Positions 45,953 to 54,476 of a DNA stretch of 64,000 nucleotides are shown here, in pieces. The notes beneath the pieces are model-generated. The model did no database searches, was not told where the DNA came from, and saw only the letters and a program-made list of their open reading frames with translations. The number at the start of each line of letters is the position of its first letter. The first letter of the stretch is position 1. This stretch comes from Rufibacter glacialis. Its GTDB lineage: Bacteria; Bacteroidota; Bacteroidia; Cytophagales; Hymenobacteraceae. Position numbers and translations under genes: made by a program. The stretch spans positions 120,530 through 184,529 of the forward strand of contig NZ_VKKZ01000001.1 of NCBI RefSeq assembly GCF_008271745.1, in the 5' to 3' direction.

Positions 45953-46270
45953 TTAGGCTAATTTACGAACCATTTCTAGCACAAAGTCTTCTTTGCTGGT
46001 GGCGGCACCTTCTACCAAAGCCCCATTCTTGAACACCGCAAAGTAAGGCAGGTTGGTTACCCCGGCCAGTTTGCGGGCCTCGGGGCTTACCTCGGCGTTC
46101 ACGTCTACGAAGGCCACGTCCTGGAATTCCTCATTGGCGGCCATGCGCTTGAACTTAGGCGAGAACAACCGGCAGTTGCCACACCAATCCGCGAAGTATT
46201 TCACTACCACGCGCTCGTTGTTCTTCAACACGTCTTGAAAGTCTGTATCGGTTGCTTGAATGATAGCCAT
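45953..46270 (-). CDS. Thioredoxin-family protein with CGNC active site
   Basis: A 105-residue thioredoxin. The active site is WCGNCR instead of the usual WCGPC, and the cis-Pro loop VTNLPYFAVF is intact. No signal peptide, so it is cytoplasmic. The Gly-Asn dipeptide should shift the redox potential; oxidase or reductase direction cannot be told. It leads a two-gene unit with the small DUF6952-like gene and has a good promoter 45 bases upstream. Confidence 0.88.
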   Translation of the reverse strand: MAIIQATDTDFQDVLKNNERVVVKYFADWCGNCRLFSPKFKRMAANEEFQDVAFVDVNAEVSPEARKLAGVTNLPYFAVFKNGALVEGAATSKEDFVLEMVRKLA

Positions 46271-46316
46271 ATGTATATTTCCTCTTTTAAGCGGTAAAAC
46301 ATGTGTTACGATGCCG

Positions 46317-46350
46317 CAAAGATAACGTTTCTGGGCCGTTTTTCAGAAAA
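46317..46350 (-). promoter_or_regulatory. Promoter of the thioredoxin gene
   Basis: On the minus strand TATCTTTG (46317-46324) matches the Bacteroidota -7 element TAnnTTTG exactly; a T-rich -33 region (TTGTTTTC) lies about 22-26 bases upstream. The thioredoxin start codon is 47 bases downstream. Confidence 0.55.
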
Positions 46351-46475
46351 CAAGCCAAAAGGTGCACATTACCTTTCAAAATAAACCTGAGGGCGTTAAA
46401 TTACGCAATCTCCCCAAAGCGCTCCCTGGCCGTGGCCGCTGGTGGCTTTGGCAGACCTTACCTACCTTGTTCTCC

Positions 46476-49193
46476 ATGCCTTTCCGCCGCTTCCCTAAAT
46501 TCTTTCTTCTGTCTCTTCTGGCCCTCACGGGGCTGCTGGCAGCCTTTGTCTCACCGGCCTGGCAGCAGAATGACGTCATCAACCGGGTGGTGGCCAAGCT
46601 GACCACGCTGCACAACAAGTATCCCCAAGAGAAAGTGTACCTGCACCTGGACAAACCTTATTATGCCGCCGGCGAAGACATCTGGTTCAAAGCCTACCTG
46701 GTGAACGCCCACAGCCACCAGCCCAGTGAGCTGAACAAAGTGCTGTACGTGGAGCTGATCACCCCAGAGAACACCTTCTACCGCACCACCGCCATACGGT
46801 TAGACAAAGGCAAGGGCCACGGCGACTTCGCTTTGCCAGATGACATTCCCGAAGGCACGTACCGCCTGCGGGCCTTCACCAGCTGGATGCAGAACTTTGA
46901 CGAGGCCTTTGTCTTCCACCAGAATATCACCATCTGGAGTCCCCGCAAAAACGACCTGGTCACGTCCACGGCCTTCACCTTCAAACCCCAGTCGGGTGGG
47001 GACTCGGTGCTGGTGAACCTGCGCCTCCTGAACTACCAGAACAAGCCCCTGGGCCAAACCTCGTTTTCGTACACCACCAATTTTGACAAGCGGACCACGC
47101 CTAAAAAAGTAACCACCGCCGCTGATGGCAAAGCCTTGCTTCGGCTGTTCCTGCCCCGGGAGGAAACCACCACCCCCAAAATCATTCTCACCTTTGAACA
47201 GGAAAGCGGCAGCCTGACCCGCACCGTGGCCGTTCCTGCGCCGCAGGAGAAACTAGATGTGCAGTTCTTCCCGGAGGGTGGGCATCTGGTAAGTGGTCTT
47301 TGGAACCTGCTGGGCTTAAAGGCGGTAGACGCCAACGGACTGGGAAAAGATGTGCAAGGGGCCATCTACGACGGCCAGGGCCAGAAAGTAGCTGATTTCA
47401 AGAGCCAGCGGTTTGGCATGGGCCGGGTAGGCTTTGTGCCAGATCCCAACAAGAAGTACACCGCCCGTATAAGTTCTCCCAAAGGCATTGCCCAGGAGTT
47501 CCCCTTGCCGGTTCCAGAGAAGAAAGGCTTCATTCTATCCATAGACCCTAAGAACCTAGACAATTTCCGGGTGAAGTTCTACAGCCTGGGCTTTGGCCAG
47601 GACAGCGTAGGCAAACCCAAGGCGCTGCATCTGGTGGCGCAGGTACGGGGCGAGGTACTCTACGCCGCCTCCAGCCCCACCGCCCGTGAGGTCTTTCAGG
47701 TAGACGTGCCCAAAAACAAGTTCCCTTCCGGTCTGGTGCAATTCACGGTCTTCTCAGAAACGGGTGAGCCATTGGCCGAGCGCCTGGTCTTCGTGAACCA
47801 TGCGCCGCAGGTACAGCTTACCCTTACCCCAGACAAACCCACCTATAAACCGCGCGAGAAAGTAACCTTGCAGGTACAGGCCAAAGACGAAACAGGCGCT
47901 CCCGTAGCCGGGAACTTCTCCCTGGCCATCACCGATCAAAAGGCTGTGACCCCGGCGCCCCATGCGGCCAACCTGGTGTCTTACCTGCTCCTGAGTTCAG
48001 ACCTGAAAGGCCACGTGGAAGACCCGTCTTACTATTTTAGTGCGGCCACCCCAGAGGTTGCCACCGCCCTTGATAACCTGTTGCTGACCCAGGGCTGGCG
48101 CCGGTTTGTCTGGAAAGACCTTCTCCAGGACAAGTTCCCGCAGCTCAATTTCCTGGCCGAAAGAGATTTGTACATTAGCGGCACGCTCTCCAAGATCACC
48201 GGCCAGCCAGATGCCTACGCAGAGATCATGCTCATGAACCATAATAACCCCATGAGCGCGATCAAACTACAGACCGATGACCAGGGCAAGTTCAAGTTCA
48301 GCCTGGCCAGCTTCCCAGACACCTCTTCCATCATGGTGCAGGCCGCCAAAGGGGCAGCTATGGCGCTGCTGACGCTGGACAACAACCTGCCCCAGATTCA
48401 GGCTTTCCCGCAGGTGCCCTATGAGCCGGTTCCCGCCCCGTATTCCAATGAGGTGTGGGCGTACCTGCAACGCAACCGCGAGCAGTTGAAGTTAGACCAA
48501 TACTCCGGAAAAAGCGGTATCCTGTTACGGCAAGTAGACGTGCGGGGCAAGAAGAAGGAAGAAGAATACAAACCCGCTGCCGGTAGCCTGCACGGCACCC
48601 CAGACCGCGTAGTGAAGGGCTCTGAACTGACTCCGGGAATGGACATCATGCAAGCCTTGCAAGGCAGGGTGGCCGGCCTGCAAGTAACCAACGGGCAAAT
48701 AAGCATGCGGGGCGGAGGTTCACCGCTGTTCCTGCTAGATGGCAGCCCCGTAGACGCTTCCTTCATCCAATCCATCAACACGAACCAGGTAGAGGCTATT
48801 GAGATCCTCAAGCCGGGGGCTTCTTCAGCTATGTATGGCTCCAGGGGCGGAAACGGGGTGGTGGCCATTGTCATGAAGAAAGGGGGCAGCAAGGAAAACA
48901 CCCCGGGAGGAATGTCCAAGATGCCTGGGATGGCCACCTACCAGGGAGTGTACTTCCAGAAAGCCCGCGAATTCTACCAGCCGCGTTATGACCAGCCAGA
49001 CAACAGCAACGTGGTAATGCCTGATCTACGGACCACCGTGTACTGGAACCCCAAAATACAGACAGACGCCGCCGGCAAAGCCGAGATCACGTTTTTCGCC
49101 GCCGATCAGAAAACCACCTACCGGGCCATAATGGAAGGCATGACCACCACTGGCAAACTAGGCCACCTCACCACTATGTTCCACGTGAAGTAA
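46476..49193 (+). CDS. MG2/alpha-2-macroglobulin-like protein with C-terminal TonB plug domain
   Basis: About 905 residues. A signal peptide (FFLLSLLALTGLLAAFVSPAW) precedes a long series of beta-sandwich domains: KVYLHLDKPYYAAGEDIWFKAYLV is the typical MG2-like start, repeated carboxypeptidase-D/MG-like modules follow (QLTLTPDKPTYKPREKVTL), and near residue 730 a TonB-dependent-receptor plug domain appears (MDIMQALQGRVAGLQVTNG, LFLLDGSPVDASFIQSIN, IEILKPGASSAMYG). No barrel follows. Such proteins occur in many Bacteroidota; they may hook periplasmic or outer-membrane partners, but the mechanism is not known. I start at ATG 46476, which gives the signal peptide; the open frame extends to a GTG at 46362. 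Divergent from thioredoxin. Confidence 0.8.
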   Translation: MPFRRFPKFFLLSLLALTGLLAAFVSPAWQQNDVINRVVAKLTTLHNKYPQEKVYLHLDKPYYAAGEDIWFKAYLVNAHSHQPSELNKVLYVELITPENTFYRTTAIRLDKGKGHGDFALPDDIPEGTYRLRAFTSWMQNFDEAFVFHQNITIWSPRKNDLVTSTAFTFKPQSGGDSVLVNLRLLNYQNKPLGQTSFSYTTNFDKRTTPKKVTTAADGKALLRLFLPREETTTPKIILTFEQESGSLTRTVAVPAPQEKLDVQFFPEGGHLVSGLWNLLGLKAVDANGLGKDVQGAIYDGQGQKVADFKSQRFGMGRVGFVPDPNKKYTARISSPKGIAQEFPLPVPEKKGFILSIDPKNLDNFRVKFYSLGFGQDSVGKPKALHLVAQVRGEVLYAASSPTAREVFQVDVPKNKFPSGLVQFTVFSETGEPLAERLVFVNHAPQVQLTLTPDKPTYKPREKVTLQVQAKDETGAPVAGNFSLAITDQKAVTPAPHAANLVSYLLLSSDLKGHVEDPSYYFSAATPEVATALDNLLLTQGWRRFVWKDLLQDKFPQLNFLAERDLYISGTLSKITGQPDAYAEIMLMNHNNPMSAIKLQTDDQGKFKFSLASFPDTSSIMVQAAKGAAMALLTLDNNLPQIQAFPQVPYEPVPAPYSNEVWAYLQRNREQLKLDQYSGKSGILLRQVDVRGKKKEEEYKPAAGSLHGTPDRVVKGSELTPGMDIMQALQGRVAGLQVTNGQISMRGGGSPLFLLDGSPVDASFIQSINTNQVEAIEILKPGASSAMYGSRGGNGVVAIVMKKGGSKENTPGGMSKMPGMATYQGVYFQKAREFYQPRYDQPDNSNVVMPDLRTTVYWNPKIQTDAAGKAEITFFAADQKTTYRAIMEGMTTTGKLGHLTTMFHVK

Positions 49194-49205
49194 GGGAGCT
49201 TGTCC

Positions 49206-49901
49206 TTACCTTTTGGCCGTTGAGTCTGGGGTTTTGCTGAACAGTTTGCCCCGCCGGGAAGGCTTGGTCTTGAGGGTGATCTGCTCAATGAGCTTCTCCC
49301 TGGGGAAAGAGATCTTCCAGACGCCTCTTAGCTGGCCTTCGGCAAATCCATCGGGTTTGCCCTGCGCCGAGAATACCCGCAGTTGGTCCAGGGAGGTGGC
49401 GGTATAGTCCAGCAGGCTGGGTTCATCACAGCTGGCGCAGTTGCGGCGCCGGATCTCTATAGGCCGCTGGTACTGAACCACGCCTTCGCGCACCTGCAAT
49501 TCCGCGCTGGCCTTGGATTGGGCCTCAGAAGAGGAGCCTTGGGCCTGCCGTTGGTAAGCCTGGGCTTCGGCCTCAGAGGCGAAAGAGGTACGGGTAAGGG
49601 TGGCGTTGTAACGCTGCAGGATGCTGCTGACGGTGGGCAGTTTATCGGGTTGGGCTACAAACAAGGCTTGGGCCTGGGGCTGGCCTTCGGCTAGCTGCAG
49701 AAAAGCGCCCTCCACCAGCCTGATGATGGTGTCGCCGGCCAGAATGGCTTGCTTTTCCATGTCTTCCTGGGTGATCCGCTTTACCTTGTGGCGCTCGGCC
49801 TCCACGGCCATCTCTTTGCCGCGCTCCAGTTTCTCCGGCTCACAGCCAAAGGCCAACAGACTGAGGCTCAGCCAAACCAGGTATATTTTCTTTGTATGCA
49901 T
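49206..49901 (-). CDS. Lipoprotein resembling DUF3365 (Tll0287-like) sensors
   Basis: A 231-residue lipoprotein (lipobox AFGC, Cys20). The segment IEIRRRNCASCDEPSLLDY carries a CxxC pair, and FAEGQLRGVWKISFPREKL matches the end of DUF3365 domains, in which the equivalent motif is CxxCH and binds heme. Here the residue after the second Cys is Asp, not His, so covalent c-type heme binding is doubtful. The middle is Gln/Ala/Ser-rich and possibly unstructured. It lies 12 bases from the end of the convergent MG2-like gene. A good Bacteroidota promoter lies upstream. Confidence 0.5.
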   Translation of the reverse strand: MHTKKIYLVWLSLSLLAFGCEPEKLERGKEMAVEAERHKVKRITQEDMEKQAILAGDTIIRLVEGAFLQLAEGQPQAQALFVAQPDKLPTVSSILQRYNATLTRTSFASEAEAQAYQRQAQGSSSEAQSKASAELQVREGVVQYQRPIEIRRRNCASCDEPSLLDYTATSLDQLRVFSAQGKPDGFAEGQLRGVWKISFPREKLIEQITLKTKPSRRGKLFSKTPDSTAKR

Positions 49902-49944
49902 GTGGTGTATCATTGCTATGGGCACTTATGTGCTTTTGATACGG

Positions 49945-49976
49945 CAAAGATGGCGTTTAACCCCTTGATTCACAAA
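49945..49976 (-). promoter_or_regulatory. Promoter of the DUF3365-like lipoprotein gene
   Basis: Minus strand: TTTG (49973-49976), 20 bases, then CATCTTTG (49945-49952), one mismatch to the Bacteroidota consensus TTTG-N19-21-TAnnTTTG. Start codon lies 43 bases downstream. Confidence 0.6.
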
Positions 49977-50165
49977 AAGAGCCCCAAACCAGCTGGTTTC
50001 CATCGGGATACGACTAGGCTAGACGGGATGATTTCTGGCTCTTTTCTGTAAAACAGCCGCAAATCAGAGGTTCTTGCGAAGCCCCTTGAGCCTCCCGCAG
50101 CCAAGCTTTCTCCAGGTCTGGCAGGAAGCGGATTATAGCCTCTTTTTAGCAAAAGGATCTAAAAA

Positions 50166-50197
50166 CAATAGCCCGCTACCTGAGCAGCGGGCTATTG
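50166..50197 (-). terminator. Hairpin terminator of the M16 protease gene
   Basis: CAATAGCCCGCT (50166-50177) and AGCGGGCTATTG (50186-50197): perfect 12-bp stem with an 8-base loop, followed on the minus strand by a T tract. Confidence 0.88.
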
Positions 50198-50222
50198 CAA
50201 GAACTAAGGTTGATGGGGGCTG

Positions 50223-53096
50223 CTATTTATTCTCCAGCACTACCGGCTCGCCTAATCCAAGGTCTTTAAGACCGGCCAATTGGGTTTTAGCGTCACCTAC
50301 CACCACATACACCATCTTGTTAGGATCAATGTAGTTGTTGATGAGACTCTTGGCCTGGGCATAACTCAGGTTCTGGATAGCCGACTCATTCTGTTTCAGG
50401 TAATCCAGGGGCAGGTTGTAGGTGTTGATAGTCTCTAAAAGACTCACCAAGCTGCCCAGGGTCTCGTAATTCAAGGCAGTCTCTTTGATCAAAGCGCCTT
50501 TGGTGGTAGCTAAATCCTGTTCGGTGTAGCTGGTGCCGTAGGTCTTCAGGATCTCATCCAATGTCTGCAGCGACTCCTTGGTCACGTTGGTACGCACGCT
50601 GGACGAGGCCGCGAACATACCAGGCGCGGTAGGCCTGCGGGAGAAGCCGGAACCGGCACCGTAGGTATAGCCTTTCTGCAGACGCAGCACGTTGAAAAGG
50701 GTAGAGGCAGACCCCGCGCCCAGTTTGTGGTTGATGGCCTGTAAAGCGGCATAGTCTGGAGAGCCTACCGGCACGGCTAAGTACCCGGCATAGATCACCG
50801 ACTGTTTGGCCTCGGGCTGGTCAATGAAGTAAAGACGGGCGGCTGGTTTGGCCGTAGCGGTGACCGGTGTGGGCAAGGCTACATTTTTGGCCGCCCATTT
50901 CTGCTCCAGGCCGGCCAAGGCTTTGGCTACCTCAGCTTGTTTCACGGCCCCGGCTACCTGGAAGCTTGCTATACTAGGAGAGAAGTTCTTCTGGTAGTAG
51001 TCTTTCAGGTCTTGCAGGGTAATGCCTTGTACGGTCTCGGTGGTACCGGCGGTAGGGTAGGCAAAGCGGCTTCCGTCGCCGTACAGCACCTTGTTGAAGG
51101 CCAGGGAGGCCACGGCCATAGGATTGGCCTGGGTTTGCCTGATCTGTGTCAGGGCAGCTTGCTTCGCTTTGGCAAAAGCGGCTTCGTCCCAACGGGGCTC
51201 CAGCAGAATCTCTTCTACCAGCTTCATGACCTGTGGGAAGTTGCGGGCCAGCGTATTGCCGGAGATGGTGATGTTCTCAGACGAGGAGCTCACGTTGATG
51301 AAGGCGCCCAGTTGCCCGATGGCTTCTTCCAGTTGCTGCGGCGTCTTGTTCTTGGTGCCTTCCATGAGCATGGCATCTACCAGGGCGGCGGTGCCGATCT
51401 TAGAAGGGGCGTCTAATTGCATGCCGCCTTTGAGCTGGATGCTGAACTGCACCAACGGCAGCTCATTCTGCTCAATGCCGTACACTTTCAGGCCGTTCTT
51501 CAGTTGCGAAGTCCAGATAGCAGGCGGAGTGAACTTGAAGTTGTTGCTCAGCTCGGGCATCTTGCTACGGTCTATCTTAGACGGCGTTTTGGCAAACGTG
51601 GTAGGCTCCGTGCCTGTGTTGGCACCTTCGGCCCCGGCCACTACCTTCTCTTCCACCACTTCGGCTTTCACGGCGCCTTTCACCGCCAGTTCTTCCTGGC
51701 CTTTGGGCACGAAGCTGGTCATGACGTAGGGTTTGCCTTTGATGTACTTGCGGTACACATTCATGATGTCTTGCGCAGTCACAGCCTGAGTCATGGCAAT
51801 GTCTTTCTTAGCAAAGCCCGGGTCGCCGGCAAACTCATTGTACTGCGCCAACTGGAATGCTTTGTTCAGCAGGCTGGAGATGCCGTTGTACAAAGCAGTC
51901 TCCTGCCGGATTTTCAGGCGCTCCAACTCTTTCTCGTTTACACCATCCTTCTCGAACTTGTCAAAGGCGGCAAAGACGGCTGCCTGCACGTCATCCAGGT
52001 CTTTTTTGTCAAAGGCCCGAACCCGTACCCGGAACGTACCGGCAATCTCCGCGGAGCTTTGGCCCGCCGAGGCACCTGGCGCCAGTTTCTTCTCTTCTAC
52101 AATAATGCGTTCAAAAGGAGAGTTCTTGCCATCTGAGAGCAGGCTGCCCAGCATACTCAAAGCATATGAGTCTTTGTGGTACTGCTCTACCGTGGGGTAC
52201 ACCATGGTCAACTCAGGCAAGTTGGCAAAGTTATCCACGTGGAAAACCGACTTGGTGGTGGCCAGTTTCACAGGCTGCGGGGTCAGTTTCTTTACCTCGG
52301 GCTTGGTTTTCAGCTCGCCAAAATACTTCGCGATCAGCTTCTTAGCATCTGCTGACTCAAAGTCACCGGTCAATACCAGGGTAGCGTTGCTGGCTCCGTA
52401 CCATTGTTCATAAAACTCCTTTACATCTGCCAGGGTAGCATTCTGTAAGTCTTCTAGGGAGCCGATGACTTCCCAGTTATAGGGGTGGCTGGAAGGGTAG
52501 AGGTTCTTCAGGATCACGTAGTTGGTGTGCCCGTAAGGCTGGTTATCCACACGCTGGCGCTTCTCGTTTTTCACCACCTGCTTCTCATTTTCCAGGCCCC
52601 ACTCGCTTACCGTGTTGATGAAGAAACCCATGCGGTCAGACTCCATCCAGAGAATGCGTTCCAGGGCGTCTTTGGGAACTACCTCATAATATACGGTGCC
52701 ATCAGTGAAGGTACCGCCGTTGAAGGTACCGCCCATCTGGTTTACGTTCTTGATGAAGTTGCCTTTGCCTACGTTCTCTGAGTTCTGGAACAGCATGTGC
52801 TCAAAGAAGTGCGCAAACCCGGTACGTCCTTCTTTCTCGCGGCTGGAACCTACGTGGTACATGATGGCCACCGCTACCTTGGGATCTGATTTGTCTTGGT
52901 GCAAAACCACCTCCAACCCGTTGGGCAGCTTGTATTTCTCAAACGGAAGATCAAACTGGGGAGTGGCGCCTTTGGCATTGGCGGTAGTTTTGGAAGCTGG
53001 CTTCTTACTTATCTGCGCCCAGGCGGGCTGGAAAGAACCTGCCACCGCACTGCTGAGCAGCATGGAGAGGCAAGCGACTTTTATTCTTTTGTTCAT
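50223..53096 (-). CDS. M16-family zinc metalloprotease (pitrilysin-like, two-domain)
   Basis: A 957-residue M16 protease with Sec signal (ACLSMLLSSAVAGSFQPAWAQ). The inverted zinc motif HFFEH (His96, Glu99, His100) is intact and the third ligand lies in ENEKQVVKNEKRQ about 75 residues later. The second half is a homologous but catalytically inactive M16 domain (LDAPSKIGTAALVDAML, LMEGTK), as usual in long bacterial M16 proteins. A linker near residues 500-540 contains a Glu/Val-rich low-complexity piece. It would degrade peptides in the periplasm. The open frame extends to 53219 but the signal peptide fixes the start at 53096. Confidence 0.92.
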   Translation of the reverse strand: MNKRIKVACLSMLLSSAVAGSFQPAWAQISKKPASKTTANAKGATPQFDLPFEKYKLPNGLEVVLHQDKSDPKVAVAIMYHVGSSREKEGRTGFAHFFEHMLFQNSENVGKGNFIKNVNQMGGTFNGGTFTDGTVYYEVVPKDALERILWMESDRMGFFINTVSEWGLENEKQVVKNEKRQRVDNQPYGHTNYVILKNLYPSSHPYNWEVIGSLEDLQNATLADVKEFYEQWYGASNATLVLTGDFESADAKKLIAKYFGELKTKPEVKKLTPQPVKLATTKSVFHVDNFANLPELTMVYPTVEQYHKDSYALSMLGSLLSDGKNSPFERIIVEEKKLAPGASAGQSSAEIAGTFRVRVRAFDKKDLDDVQAAVFAAFDKFEKDGVNEKELERLKIRQETALYNGISSLLNKAFQLAQYNEFAGDPGFAKKDIAMTQAVTAQDIMNVYRKYIKGKPYVMTSFVPKGQEELAVKGAVKAEVVEEKVVAGAEGANTGTEPTTFAKTPSKIDRSKMPELSNNFKFTPPAIWTSQLKNGLKVYGIEQNELPLVQFSIQLKGGMQLDAPSKIGTAALVDAMLMEGTKNKTPQQLEEAIGQLGAFINVSSSSENITISGNTLARNFPQVMKLVEEILLEPRWDEAAFAKAKQAALTQIRQTQANPMAVASLAFNKVLYGDGSRFAYPTAGTTETVQGITLQDLKDYYQKNFSPSIASFQVAGAVKQAEVAKALAGLEQKWAAKNVALPTPVTATAKPAARLYFIDQPEAKQSVIYAGYLAVPVGSPDYAALQAINHKLGAGSASTLFNVLRLQKGYTYGAGSGFSRRPTAPGMFAASSSVRTNVTKESLQTLDEILKTYGTSYTEQDLATTKGALIKETALNYETLGSLVSLLETINTYNLPLDYLKQNESAIQNLSYAQAKSLINNYIDPNKMVYVVVGDAKTQLAGLKDLGLGEPVVLENK

Positions 53097-53481
53097 GGTA
53101 AGGGTAAAGGGTTTGTTGGTTCTGAGGATTTGACTGCCTGCCCTTTGGCAGCAGTTGGCTATTAGTAGGAGATAAACGGGATTTATTACAGCAAGATGCC
53201 GGTATAATCTTTCAGGCAACCCATCGTTTTAGGCTTGTTTTACGGAATAATGCCTAAAACGCTTTGATAGCCTGGGTCATAGGAAAGTCAGTAGCTTTTG
53301 TTTTAGGAGGAATCTATATTAGATAACTTATATATTTGTTGATGCTTGGCAACCGTCTCCGGTTTTTGCTTGATTTTACAAAAATAGGCGTATAATGAGT
53401 TCTTTTAGAAAAGACGTTGTTGAAGCAATAAAAAAGAAAAGTTGATCTGGAGCCTGGCTCTCCCTATCCTTTAATGCCTTA
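53097..53481. other. Divergent intergenic region, M16 / dipeptidase unit
   Basis: 385 bases without a gene. TATATTTG at 53331-53338 matches the -7 element TAnnTTTG and may start the transcript of the dipeptidase unit, although no -33 element is at the right distance. Confidence 0.45.
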
Positions 53482-53646
53482 ATGAAGAACAGAAAGCTTA
53501 TCTTGTTTCTCTTTTGTTTAGGTACCTTACTGGCCTGGACTGCCCTTTGTATTACTTATTTCACCACAGGGCGGGTAGAGTGGCTCAGGCTACTTACGTT
53601 TCTGGCCTCCGGTATAGCGGCCTACGTAGTATTCAAACGCAAATGA
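53482..53646 (+). CDS. Small two-helix membrane protein upstream of the D-Ala-D-Ala dipeptidase
   Basis: A 54-residue protein: a first hydrophobic helix (LILFLFCLGTLLAWTALCI), a short loop FTTGRVEWLR, a second helix (LLTFLASGIAAYVVF) and a basic tail KRK. The stop codon overlaps the ATG of the dipeptidase gene by 4 bases (ATGA), so the two are almost certainly translated together. I know no family for it. The hydrophobic pattern and the coupling are the only evidence that it is real. Confidence 0.6.
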   Translation: MKNRKLILFLFCLGTLLAWTALCITYFTTGRVEWLRLLTFLASGIAAYVVFKRK

Positions 53647-54347
53647 AGAAAATTTTCTGCACAGCCTTTCTGCTTTGGGCAAGCAGCTACGCTTGGGCGC
53701 AAAAGCCCATTCCTAAAAACCAGTACGGATTATCTGTAGTGTCTGACCTGGCCTTATACCAGGAGCAGGTAAAGCAAAACCCGGCGCAAAAACTGGTGGA
53801 ACTGGCCTCGTACATACCCGGCTTGGTGCTGGATATCAAATATGCCACGGCCGACAACCTGGCGGGCGAACCTGTCTATGCCCTCGCCACCGCCTATGCC
53901 CGAAAGCCTGTTGCCGACGCCCTTAAACAAATACAGGCCGAATTGAAACCGCTGGGCCTGGGCCTCAAGATCTATGACGGGTACCGCCCGTACCAGGTCA
54001 CCGTCAAATTCTTTGAGAAGGTGAGAGACAGCGTATTTGTAGCCTCGCCGCGTACGGGTTCCCGGCACAACCGGGGCTGCGCCATTGACCTTACCCTAGT
54101 CCGGCTGCGTGACGGCAAGGAACTGAAAATGCCCACGGCCTATGACGCCTTCACCCCGAAGGCCCATTCAGAGTATGCCCGTCTCCCTAAAAAGGTGAAA
54201 CAGAACCGTGACCTGCTCAAGCAAGCCATGCTCCGGCACGGGTTTCAAGTCTATGCGGATGAATGGTGGCATTTTGACTTCAAAGATTGGCGCAGTTACC
54301 CGTTGCTGGATATTCCGTTTGAAGAGCTGAACGCCTTGAAAGAGTAA
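53643..54347 (+). CDS. D-alanyl-D-alanine dipeptidase (M15D, VanX/DdpX-like)
   Basis: A 234-residue exported M15D peptidase with a signal peptide (FCTAFLLWASSYAWAQ). Zinc and active-site motifs are complete: SRHNRGCAIDLTL (SxHxxGxAxD) and DEWWHFDF (ExxH with the catalytic Glu); Arg71 equivalent lies in IYDGYRPYQV. The enzyme cleaves D-Ala-D-Ala dipeptides; outside vancomycin-resistance clusters it usually serves peptidoglycan recycling in the periplasm. No vanH, vanA, vanR or vanS gene is nearby, so resistance is not suggested. The longer open frame from 53514 overlaps the small upstream gene and is not used. Confidence 0.88.
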   Translation: MKKIFCTAFLLWASSYAWAQKPIPKNQYGLSVVSDLALYQEQVKQNPAQKLVELASYIPGLVLDIKYATADNLAGEPVYALATAYARKPVADALKQIQAELKPLGLGLKIYDGYRPYQVTVKFFEKVRDSVFVASPRTGSRHNRGCAIDLTLVRLRDGKELKMPTAYDAFTPKAHSEYARLPKKVKQNRDLLKQAMLRHGFQVYADEWWHFDFKDWRSYPLLDIPFEELNALKE

Positions 54348-54367
54348 GATATGAGTGCTTTTTAGCA

Positions 54368-54396
54368 CTAGTTTTTAAAAATAATTTAAAAACTAG
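54368..54396. terminator. AT-rich inverted repeat between dipeptidase and GH10-like genes
   Basis: CTAGTTTTTAAA (54368-54379) and TTTAAAAACTAG (54385-54396), perfect 12-bp stem with 5-base loop, preceded by the smaller hairpin AGTGCT-N4-AGCACT (54354-54369). The stem is AT-rich, so a terminator or a regulator site are both possible. Confidence 0.45.
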
Positions 54397-54410
54397 CCAT
54401 GACTAAGGAA

Positions 54411-54418
54411 TAAATTTG
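54411..54418 (+). promoter_or_regulatory. -7 promoter element of the GH10-like gene
   Basis: TAAATTTG matches TAnnTTTG; TTTA lies 22 bases upstream in the place of the -33 element. The gene starts 59 bases downstream. Confidence 0.45.
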
Positions 54419-54476
54419 CTGAAGGTCAGGAAAGGTGGATATTTGCCTTTTAAGATCTTGCACCTTTATCCCTCTT

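Larger units (their letters stand above)
49902..50222. other. Intergenic region between lipoprotein and M16 protease genes
   Basis: 321 bases containing the lipoprotein promoter (49945-49976) and the M16 terminator (50166-50197). No gene. Confidence 0.65.

Noticed and set aside
53395..53448. Tiny ORF MSSFRKDVVEAIKKKS before the dipeptidase unit
   Set aside because: 16 codons, no conservation evidence and no coupling; kept out of the annotation.
53643..54347. Vancomycin-resistance vanX
   Set aside because: The enzyme family fits, but vanH, vanA and the two-component genes are absent, and solitary M15D dipeptidases are common in peptidoglycan recycling.
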